Shown: positions 12,793 through 22,665 of the stretch, piece after piece
Numbering within the stretch: the stretch's first letter is position 1
How the letters are laid out: each line of letters begins with the position of its first letter
Assembly (NCBI RefSeq): GCF_003073045.1
Contig: NC_037590.1
Location: forward strand, 35,658,327-35,722,326
DNA: 64,000 nt
Origin: Pomacea canaliculata
Lineage: Eukaryota; Mollusca; Gastropoda; Architaenioglossa; Ampullariidae
Reading direction: 5' to 3'
Made by a program: the position numbers and the translations under genes
Notes under the pieces: generated by a model
What the model was told of the DNA's origin: nothing
Seen by the model: only the letters and a program-made list of their open reading frames with translations
The model's database searches: none

Positions 12793-15708
12793 ATGGCAAC
12801 ACATCCTGAACTGTCAACAAAAAACAAGTCTGTCACCTCGCACTGGTTCCTTGTATGGCGAGGAATCTCACTGTTTATGACAGTATTTTTCCTCCTGGCC
12901 TCGGCAGTCAATGTAGGTTGTAGGTTTGATGTAGGATTTTTAAATTTCATTGTACACTCACTTGTGATTGCTAGATGCTTCATGAATGGTCACTGAAGTG
13001 TGTGTGACAAAAAGAGAAATGTTATTCACACAGTATGATATCCAGACTGATGTGTGCTCTTTTTTTTCAGATTAATGATGGAGATTGGTACATATGGGTT
13101 GTAAGTATAACATTTGATTTAATAAAATGTAAAAATATAATAGTTCCAAACCATTAAGTCATTGGGGAATGAGGTATTATATATAGTGCCTGCATTTATC
13201 AAAGGGCCTATTTTTTCTGCCCATGTCCTTTCCACTGGTTTTCTTTCACCAACTTTTCTAAGGAGCCAGCTACCTATTGAAATGAAATATGTCAGAGGAA
13301 ATAAGGCTGACATATTTTGTAAAAGAGTGAAAACCTGCCACAAATCAGTAAATTATTCGTACTGTTTCAGCCAATATACCTTATTCCAGCTGTACTTGCC
13401 AGTGCAATCGTGATTAGGCCAGATGTTCATGGTATGTTTATGACAAGTATATTGGTATTTATACATTGTTGTAAATAAATGTAATAAATTAGTTTTATGG
13501 TAATGTGTAATATTTCCTTAATTATAAATACTTTGGTTTATTTTGTTACAAGAAATTTGTCAACAGTATGTTTCATAAGTTATGCACTTGTAAAATATTA
13601 TTGCATTTACTAAGTGTAAATTTTATCATGTGACAAATTTTTCATCCCATAAAGAGAAGCGAAATTCATGCATTCCTAATCATTTTTATTATAAAACATG
13701 GAAAGGTTTTCAAGAGTTATTTAATTAGTCCTTAAAATTCTGCCAGTGCTTAACAACAAAAAAAAAAATCACTTTGGAGTACCTGTTAATATGTTTGCAT
13801 GTCAATCATGTTTAGATGCATATTTACTAGACATGGTTATTTCACATTGCCTATGATGTGTTTTAATTTTGATTTAACATTTATAGTTTTCATTTTGATT
13901 TGACAATTTTCACTCCATTATTTCCATGCAATTATGTTCCCTTATTTTCATATCAACAGAAAATAGAGTGTGGAGCACTTTGGCTGTGATCCATTTTGCA
14001 TTTTGCCTGGCTTACACAGTTTATCAGGTGGTCCTTTTGATAGAGGCTATCACAGGGGAACTGAAAAACCCCTTAGAACATGAAGAAGGCCGGTGAGATT
14101 CAAACACTTAGATATAGGTGACATGTTATACATCGAGGTACTGTGAGAAAGTGTCTGTGTGTGTGTGTCTGCACAAATGTCTGCATGTACATCTGTAAAT
14201 ATATGTATATAAATATGTATTATCTTGCCTCCTTGTGTCCAACATAGATGTTGGATGAGAAGTGAGGCTGGCAACATTAAGAGGGTGTGTGATCCATAAC
14301 TAGGGAAACTTTGTGGAAAATCTGTTCTAATAGTAAGAAAAGTGTTGGCAAGATAATAAGTTGAATCTGTTTTTATATAACCTGTTAGCATCGTTCAGCA
14401 TTCTGTCAAAGATAAGGCATCTGATGTGGGTGATCAAGATTGCCAGCAAGATCATTGGCTTTTTACAAGAACCACTAGATGATCTCTATACCAGGGCTGT
14501 GAGGTTAAAAGCTATCAGCAGCATTACAGACTCCTCTCACCCACTGTTTCACCATTTTAAAATGCTGCCCTCTGGCTATAGATAGAAACAACTGGTCACC
14601 AAGAAGAGGACTTTTGCCAAGTTTGTCGTACCAACTGCAATAGTACTCTTCAACAGAACAAATGTACCTAGGGTGTGCTTCTAATAAACATTGCTGGGGG
14701 TTGGGGGTGGGGGTGCAGAGTGGGGGTTGGGGGTCGAGGGTTTAAGTACAAGTGTAAGTAACTGTATGGTTGTGTGAGATGGGCATATGTTCTTTAGTTT
14801 ACTACTCATGAGAGCTCCCAACAAAGGAAAATTTCTATCTCTGTTGTGAACAATAGTAAACAATAAAGATATTTGTAACATGCATGGATTTACATTCAAA
14901 CTTCTTTTGTGCTATGACTGTAGAAAAAGTGCTTAATAAACTGATGGTGTATAACTAATCTTTATTTGGATTTTCAACAGGGAAATGGCAGGCCTTTTGA
15001 TAATTATGGCTTGGCTTGGAATTTGCAGATTTACAAACCTTGGAAGGTAAAAACTTTTGTTCATTTACTATTAGAAGATCACATGCTTCAGATTTTCAGC
15101 CCTCTTATGCAGGAAGCCCCAGCTGGATTTTCATCAAACAATGATATTGCGTGAAAATTCTGATAGCAGGCTGTCGTAACATACAGCAGTGCAATGGGAT
15201 CCCTGCATCTGAATTTTCATGCACCATTGCGACTATAGTCCAATCTAGGCTTACTGCATATGAGGTCAGGACTTTCAGTTTTATCCTTCCTTTACCTCCC
15301 ACCATAGACGTTCATGCATTTTGCATAGTCATTCAGATCTGCTTCTCAATTACAATTTTATAAATATGTTTTTTTTCTCAGCGCCTTGAGCAGATAGCTC
15401 AATTGACCCGTAATTGTTCTCACTGTGAAATAATGTTGGCTAATCTTGTACGATTGATGGGATGTTGAGAGCTGCAAATGTGTGAAAAAAATAATAAATA
15501 ACAGTCTACTCAATATCACTTCAGGCCAGATGGTGCTGTTTCCAATCGTAGTCTGATGAATGCACTGCTTCTGCTAACGGTCATGCTGGCTGTAATTCCA
15601 CTGGGTATTTGGTCTCTCTGCTTCGTCCATGACTGGCACACAAAACTTGGACATTGCAAGGGCATGTTTCAAGAATTCAGTGACTTTGAGAAGTCAAAAG
15701 AGCTGTAG
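12793..15708 (+). CDS. TMEM220: TMEM220 homologue, complete
   Basis: Small multi-pass membrane protein of the TMEM220 family, molecular function unknown. Six exons: 12793-12912, 13071-13100 (only 30 nt), 13371-13431, 13960-14092, 14981-15046 and 15525-15708. All borders are GT/AG and phases agree throughout, giving 197 residues. The ATG is in a favourable context (ccATGG). Family landmarks: WRGISLFMTVFFLLA (helix 1), INDGDWYIWVPIYLIPAVLA (human TMEM220 has a similar VNDPDA..W block), WSTLAVIHFAFCLAYTVYQ, EHEEGREMAGLLIIMAWLG (human EEEGRE..GL) and the last helix LLLTVMLAVIPLGIWSLCF. Length and five predicted helices fit the family, and the tail FSDFEKSKEL is hydrophilic. No frame damage is visible. 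Intron 4 holds a LINE tail and a G-rich run. Confidence 0.94.
14385..14690 (+). mobile_element. LINE 3'-end fragment (reverse transcriptase C-terminus)
   Basis: Plus-strand translation gives RHLMWVIKIASKIIG, LDDLYTRAVRLKAISSI, DSSHPLFHHFKMLPSGYR and, after a stop, FAKFVVPTAIVLFN. This is the C-terminal tail of a LINE reverse transcriptase, where the pattern SHPL..F..LPSG.R followed by a motif ending in A..LFN is typical. The fragment is 5'-truncated and lies in TMEM220 intron 4, sense to the host gene. Confidence 0.8.
14696..14740 (+). other. G-rich run able to form a G-quadruplex
   Basis: Four or more G5 tracts are separated by 1-2 nt or short spacers (GGGGGTTGGGGGTGGGGG, then GGGGGTTGGGGG). 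This meets the simple G3+N1-7 pattern on the sense strand of TMEM220 intron 4, directly after a LINE tail. Formation in vivo is inference. Confidence 0.6.
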
Positions 15709-16475
15709 TTGGCTTGCTGAGCCCCAAATAAAGAATGCTTCCCAAATACATATCCACTTTTTGAAGATTTTTTTGACAGTATTTTGTTTGCACTGCTTGT
15801 ATATTCTGTTTTATCAGCATAAGAAGCAAGTATACCTACTTGTCGAAAAGGTGTTATTGTTTCTTGTTGACTGTCACTGCTGTTTCATTCATGCATTTCT
15901 AAAAATCTTTTATGCGATTTTCTTTCTCTTGGTCTACTATTCTAAAACATAATGATGAACGAACAATTTTCAGTTGTTGAATTCTTAAGTTAAATGTCTC
16001 TTTCTTTGAAACTTGAGTCTAGTCCTTGTTTACATATCAAAATTACTGTTTGTGTTCCACTGCATCGTATATTCCATGGATAACATTTTAATATTCTCAT
16101 TTATGATGTGATTAAATGTTTTTAACTTTTAACTTATGTTTTTGCTGACTTTATACAATTTTAACTTCCAAAAGAAGCTTTATCATTGTACACAAAGTCA
16201 AGGTTTCATGTGCAATATGCTGAAATATACTTGTCCATTAAAAAACTGTGAAGTGTTGTAATAACATACTTCAGAGGCTTTTGATATTACCATCGTCTTT
16301 ATCTCTTGATTTAATCTTATGGCTTCGGATATTCTTTGTTCAGAAAAATTTGAATTAATACTTACAAATAAGCATGCTTACAAAGGGCATTTGTTCAACA
16401 AAATCCAAAAGGTTGTGATATTTTGCCATAAATGTTTTCATTATATAATCCCAATAAAATTTAATCATGCATTAA
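15709..16475 (+). other. TMEM220 3' UTR region with poly(A) signals
   Basis: An AATAAA at 15727-15732 is only about 19 nt after the stop. A second at 16453-16458 is better placed for a normal 3' UTR of about 760 nt. The stretch is AT-rich and non-coding. Which signal is used cannot be told from sequence. Confidence 0.5.
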
Positions 16476-16479
16476 ATGT

Positions 16480-17744
16480 GTTGTGGCTGTGCATAACAAG
16501 AAGAATGCATTCAGTGGCGACATGAATTGTCCACTTGAAATCCATTAAATATGCATCAGTGTATATTATCTACTGCAGGTACTTAATTGTAAGTGAAAAA
16601 TATTTTGTATAGCGTGTCATCCCTTATTTCAGTTTGTGTTTTTTTTCCTAGCAACAATTCTTGGTTGACCAAGAGCTTAAAGATCTGAATGGGATACATT
16701 TTCGTCCTAATAACTAGTCAGAGCGTTTCCCCAAATCTGAGTGAATACCCCTAAACTATTCTCAACATACACTCCTACAGACATCACAGGGGCCAAGAGA
16801 AATGTTAATACAAAGTTATCCTCAATACCCTGTATATTTTGTGATTGCACATGTAACAACGTAGATGGGGTTGCTTTCCCGATCTCACGACAAGAACAAA
16901 CACAACACTCGATCTCATGGGTTTCAAGTCTTTTTACTTTAACGCCAGTCGATGATTCTGGATAAAGCGAGAACCTCACAACACACTCCCGCTCTCGAGG
17001 AGTCGTAGCTCTCACCTCTGCGCTGTCCCCCTCCTTCACAACCGATTAACCAAACATCCCGCACTTCCATCCTGTCACTAGTCGATCCCCTACCGCTCTC
17101 CTTTGGTCACAGGATTGTCACCCGGCCAGTAATTATCCCCCACCACCCACGCCTGTACCTGTCCTGTGTGCGTGTGTATGTGCCATGTTCCAAACTACTA
17201 TTTCATGCCAGGCTGCATTTTGGCCATTTTTCGTCTATTTTTAAGTACCACCAGCAATATCTTCTGGATAGAGTACCTTTTGGCAATTTTTTTTTTAACC
17301 TTTGGATGTTGTTGGGGAACATTGAAGAGGCAGCAGAAAGCACTTATCATAGGCACCTGTTGTTACACTGTCACTATGTGCACCATTGTCAGTTATCTAT
17401 AAGGATAACTTTGGTCAAGGAAGTGTCAGCTTATCTTCTGGCGAGATAATCATTTATCAAATTACTTTGCACAGGAAGACGACAGCACATTTTTGACATG
17501 TGTCATATTAGTACAGTTTAGGAATTAAACTTTCTGGTAGCTATTTACAGGGCGAATACTCCCTTTTGGGACCAAAGGAATTGATTGTAGCAACAAATCC
17601 GTTCCAGGATTTGTGAGCAACTTCTAAAATAGTCTGCAAATGCATAATTGTTGCATGTGTGCAGTGTAAATTTGGATTGGTTATCTGGGCAGATATAGCT
17701 GCATGGCAAAAAAACAAAACAAAAAACAAAAAAAAAAAAAGGGG
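16480..17744. other. Intergenic stretch without recognised genes
   Basis: Between TMEM220 and the duplicated block I find no exon with family support. Open frames of 78-110 codons at 16.7-17.4 kb match nothing I know. Composition changes at about 16,980-17,160 to a C-rich sequence, which may be a repeat remnant. A poly-A then poly-G tract (17,720-17,748) borders the duplication. Confidence 0.5.
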
Positions 17745-17935
17745 GGGGACGGTTGAGTGTATCTACTCCCAGGCGATCGACTTATCAAATTGTCCGTTTG
17801 CTGAATGAGACTGGTGAGTTGTTAAATTTGTTGATAGGGGAATATTTTACAAAAACTTGATCGAAACACAATAAGCCGGATTCCGCTATAGCCCCACCAC
17901 CACCATCACTACCACGTTCTCTTTCCTGGTTTCAG

Positions 17936-18490
17936 CATCCACAGATCTGACTGATGTCGAGTGGCCACTGGCAAGCAGGAAGAGGAGAGGAAGGCTTGCG
18001 CTTTCTGGTGAATGACAGATAATGTGTTGTTATTGCTGTGATCTCAAAGTCGCGTTCGAAAACGAATATTCAAGTATCAAACGTAGGCATTTTTATTCCC
18101 CGCGAGTTCTCGATGATTTCCATTTGGTGATCTTAGCATCGGCTTCTTTGAAGGTCTCCTTGCGTTACCTGATGACCTCCGCAACCTTTGCCAGTTTGTT
18201 TACCAGGCAAAACAATCTGCTAAGGTGTAATATAATCATAAATAATAGTAAATTATATAACTGGTGTAGTCCGACTACAGTAGGTGTTCCTCTGATGGTT
18301 AACCCAATGACCATCTCATATGGTGTGAGGCGGCATCGTCTGCTGTCCTTTTTCTTTGTGAAAGTCACAGATGAGAAATGAAGGGTCACAGGTAAGGAAA
18401 TAGTCCAACAGAAGGAAGAAGATACCAGCAAAAGGTGAATGTCAAACAAAGGGCACTCAAACCAAGCACCGACGCAGAGAAATGAAAATG
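17936..18490. other. Segment present only in duplication copy A
   Basis: Copies A and B align on both sides of this block, so it is an insertion in A or a deletion in B. No terminal inverted repeats or target-site duplication were visible. The minus strand has a 94-codon open frame containing RLTPYEMVIGLTIRG, faintly like a retroelement integrase tail. The match is too weak to name. Confidence 0.5.
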
Positions 18491-18825
18491 TAGTTAATAG
18501 GCTCTCTCAAGCCGGAAGAGACACCAGACATTATTTTTTCATTTGCTACTTTCTATAGACATCTCAAGTCATTAAATTTTTGTGACAAAAAAGCAAAACA
18601 AAACAAAAAAAACCAACAGTCGAATGCGTTGTGTATCCATGTATATAATAATGAATTCATATGTATAGTACTAGTTTTGACCCCAAAAGTCGATTAATAA
18701 TAAAAATATAAACATGTCAGAATTTTTTTCTGCTATTGTCCACTTCTCTGTACCTGTCACTGTCTGCAACACAGTTATTTCAGTGAGCGTTGTCTAATGC
18801 ATATTACCGAACGAAAGGGAGCTTT

Positions 18826-19076
18826 CTATAATAAAAAGTGTTTAACGGAAGGGAGGAGATAGTCTTGTTGTACAGCCACTGGTCGAGACAGTGCAGTGTG
18901 ATTGGCTGGAAGTCCATGTAGAACTTGTTGGCGAAGAGCTCCTTGCGCTCCATGATCTGGGGCAGGTCGCCCTACGCCGAAGATGCAGATGCCACGAACG
19001 ACCTTCCCACTCACACACAAATCACGTGGGGGCCAGGATGCGTACACAGCCAGCCATGGCTTCTTGTCAGGCCGTC
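18826..19076 (-). pseudogene. Broken duplicate of the GCNT terminal exon
   Basis: Minus-strand reading gives KPWLAVYASWPPRDLCVSG and CIFGV, as in the intact exon at 22141-22436. An extra G then shifts the frame (GGCGTAGGGCGACC against GGCGTGGGCGATC), so the conserved LFANKF and CLDQWLYNKT parts fall out of frame. A splice acceptor still precedes it. It could be a dead copy or a non-functional alternative last exon. It lies about 3.4 kb downstream of the intact exon in gene direction. Confidence 0.85.
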
Positions 19077-19779
19077 CTGAAATGAAATCAAAACTTTTCC
19101 TTTATCATAAAACAGTGTGTGTCCTGACCTCTATCACCGAGTACACCAAATCTTATATGATATGAATATTGGCTGATACTCCAGATTTGGTAGGTGTACG
19201 TTGCTCCGCACTAAGTTTTATATTCTGTTCTCTAACATTTTACCACTGACTCAAAAAAAAAAAAAAAGTATTACAGAACATATTGCGCCATGCACTATTT
19301 ATGCCAAGGCAACAAGGATGTCGTCATTTGAGAGAGAATCGAATAAGAGCGAATGGGATGAAATGAGAGCAAGGGGGATGGTTGTGTTTTACGCCATGCC
19401 AGCAACTAAGGCAATATCACTGAGAAAGAAAATAATCATACATTTAAATGTTTGGGAACAACCCCCCCAACACACACACATGTTATATGATAACATCCTC
19501 GACAAAATAAGAAGCAAGAAATATTCAGATTGTAGGTAATAGATAAAGAGACGTGTTGTGACTTAATAAGCCACCAGTAACCCTGAACCTTAAACCAGAA
19601 TCTAACAAGGCATAAAACCTTAAAACTGATGGTAAAGAGCTATACTCTTTAAAAATGAAGAAAATAGCTACCGATAGAACGGCTCTTTAAAGGAAAAACA
19701 AAGTGCATGCTTAAAAAATTGTTGGCGGATGCTCTAGAGACCAGAACAATTTACTAAAACAAGCACAACAGCACGATTA

Positions 19780-21150
19780 AGACGAATCTCCGGACAGGAA
19801 GAGTGTCGCGTAACGCAGTCGGGCGTCGCAAGACTCGCTCTCGCAGACACACTCGCAATCACACAGACTCCCGCGCCCCCACCTTCAGCAACGAAGCCAG
19901 TCACTCCTCAGTGGACGCAAAACACGTGCACGAGGGGACAATACAACACGTACATTTATTGGCGGTCCCCAAAATACGACTCGACAATGCTGACGTCACC
20001 TCGTCCAGTGACCACGCCACGCCCTCGTCTATTGCCCTGCCACCTGGCGATTACACAATCCGTCCTCGTGGTGACTTGAATTTCGGCGGCAAGTCGACGA
20101 TCCACCGACAACTCCACACTGGTTTGACCGCCCTCTGGTGGTCAACAGCACTCCGTCCTCAATTCACAGACTGACGGCAGTCTGTTAGTCTAAGTAAACG
20201 AAAGTCCTATATAATTTCTCTTATTAAACACAACATGCTACAAAACCTTCAACTTTTTCCATATGAACAGACGCGAAAATAGACGAGATTCAAGTGGATC
20301 CTACTCTTTACGAGATTCTAAGCAGTTTTATTTTGCCTTTACAATACCTTAATGTCACCCCGGCTACCTTCTGAGCTCTGAGAGAGAGACAGACGATCCA
20401 CTGGCTTTTTCCTACACCTGCCGTCTCCCTATTCAGCGTATCCTTCTGAGGCTGTACAAAGCGATGCATATGAACAACACATTCTTCGGCCATACACATA
20501 CAGAGATCTCTCAGCCACAGTCGCTCGCGCACCCAGCATATCTGCGCACTGGTCAGCTTGTTACTGACCTGCAAAAAGCCGACAGGACAAGTTTTAATTA
20601 CTCACCCAATTCGGCTCGTGACGCGTTGATTCTGTCACACGCAGAAAGCGCCGGAAAATGTGACTGTTTGCTAGTACCCGTCTCACGCACTAAGCTAGAC
20701 TCCTACGCACAACAGCATCACACAGGAGGCACAGGAGAAGTTATGTTCACCAGGACAGCACACAGCCCGACCCTGGGTACACGACGTCTCCCCGCACCTC
20801 AGCTCTTCTCTCTCCGCCCCGATCCGATTCCGGGCATCCAATATATAAATATAGTTCCCATCTAGCCCTGGCCTCCCGCTCTTCTTACGCAAAGGAGACG
20901 CCCGCCCTCCTGTCTTACGTCAAGACCGTGACGACATATCCTGTTGATTACGTCACCTATAGTTCGATGTCTCACGAGGTGGGTCTATTACCTCATGCTC
21001 CGTAGCACTTGAGAGACGTGCCCTCCCTCTGGCCAGATAGTTGGCTACACCAGCCCCAGGGCGACCTCTTCCGGCTTCCGGGCGACCTCCACGTCCCCAG
21101 GCGACATCCACCAGCCCCCTTACCTTGACCACCCAAGAAGCAAGCGACAC
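19780..21150. other. GC-richer blocks of unknown nature
   Basis: 19,780-20,170 and about 20,350-21,150 are clearly richer in C, G and CpG than the surrounding AT-rich DNA. They include a perfect CRE-type TGACGTCA near 19,992. Open frames up to 133 codons occur but none shows a domain. Blocks like this may be LTR remnants or a CpG-rich regulatory region; I could not find paired LTRs. Confidence 0.35.
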
Positions 21151-21661
21151 GCGACAAAGAGTTCAAGGAGAACCTGGCAGGAAGACGGACTATGTACAAC
21201 ACCGAGTGATAATGGGTGCTTCCTCTTTTCTTTTTCGCTCCTTGATACAAATGGCATACAAATGGTTGAGGCCCAAAACAGCACGGTAGGACAGGGTTTC
21301 CAGGATGAACATTTAAACAACAGACAGGATAGCATGAGTTTGAGTTCCTGATTTGGTACCTTACATCTTGGCCGTGTATTAAATAACGGGGAGTGATCGA
21401 GGTTTTCAAAACACCTTAAAAGTAGGATGGGGTGAGTAAAAGAGTTTACACCATGGATCATTATATTGTAAGCTGACGTTGACGGTGTTTGTGGTGGGCA
21501 GTTATATGCCAGATTATGATTTGAGCAGAATCAAACCGAGTACGAGCCAACTTTTCTGTTTACTTCAGTTGTCTTTGTTGTGGCTGCATCAAACATCGGA
21601 CTGGGAGGTCCATTTTTCACAGCAAGGCATATTATAGTTGTCGGACTCAAAAAAAACAAAA

Positions 21662-22665
21662 AGTTCGTTTGAGTGTATCTACTCCCAGGCGATCGACTAA
21701 TCAAATTGTACGTTTGCTGAATGTGACTGGTGAGTTGTTAAATTTGTTCCGACGGGAATATCAGGACGTTTCAGTCCTTTATTTTACAAAAACTTCATCG
21801 AAACACAACAAGCCAGATTCCGCTATAACCCCACCACCACCACCATCACCACCACTACCACTACCCCGTTGTCTAATTAATAGGCTCTCTCAAGCCGGAA
21901 GAGACAGCAGTCAATATTTTTTCTTCGCTACTTTCTATAAACATCTCAGGTCAATAAAGTTTTGCGACAAAAGACAGATAGTCGAACGCGTTATGTATCC
22001 ATGCATATAATAATGTATTCATATTTATAGTACTATTTTTGACCCAAAAATACATTAATAACAACAATATAAACACGTTAGAAATTGTTTCTGCTTTCGT
22101 CCAGTTCTCAGTATCTGTCGCTGTCTGCAACACAATTCGTTCAGTAAACGTTTTCTAATGAAATGTTCCAGACGAAAGGGAGAGTTCTATAATAAAAAGT
22201 GTTGAACGGAAGGGAGGAGCGAGTCTTGTTGTACAGCCACTGGTCGAGACAGTGCAGTGTGGCGGGCTGGAAGTCCATGTAGAACTTGTTGGCGAAGAGC
22301 TCCTTGCGTTCTACGAGCTGGGGCAGATCGCCCACGCCGAAGATACAGATGTCACGAATGATCTTCCCGCTCACACAGAAATCGCGTTGGGGCCATGATG
22401 CGTACACAGCCAGCCATGGCTTCTTGTCGGGATCGCCTGAAATGAAATCAAAACTTTTCCTATACCATAAAACAGTGTGGCTGTGTGTGTCCTGACCTCT
22501 GATCACCGAGTACACCAATTGTGGCAAGAATATTGGCTGATATTCCGGATTTGGTAGGTGTACGTTGCTCCGCACTAAACTTTATTGTCGATGTGTATTT
22601 TCTGTGCTCTAACATTTCACCACTGGCTCATGCACTATTTACGCCAAGGCAACAAGGATGTCGGA
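21662..22665. repeat. Segmental duplication, copy B
   Basis: Direct copy of 17,745-19,323 without the internal 555-bp segment. It contains the functional-looking last exon of the GCNT-type gene. A (CCA)n/(CCT)n run near 21,835-21,865 differs in length from copy A. Confidence 0.9.

Larger units (their letters stand above)
17745..19323. repeat. Segmental duplication, copy A
   Basis: A long stretch here repeats in the same orientation at 21,662-22,665. Shared landmarks include GAGTGTATCTACTCCCAGGC, AGGCTCTCTCAAGCCGGAAG, CCATCTCTATAATAAAAAGTG-like sequence before the exon copy, the whole terminal GCNT exon, and GGTAGGTGTACGTTGCTCCG. Copy A carries about 550 bp (17,936-18,490) that copy B lacks, and many point changes. 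The duplication is therefore not recent. Confidence 0.9.

Noticed and set aside
17936..18490. Possible retroelement integrase tail (RLTPYEMVIG...)
   Set aside because: A single short resemblance without neighbouring catalytic motifs or LTRs; not enough to name an element.
20464..20865. 133-codon open frame in a GC-rich block
   Set aside because: GC-rich sequence lowers stop frequency; composition is consistent with chance and no motif is seen.
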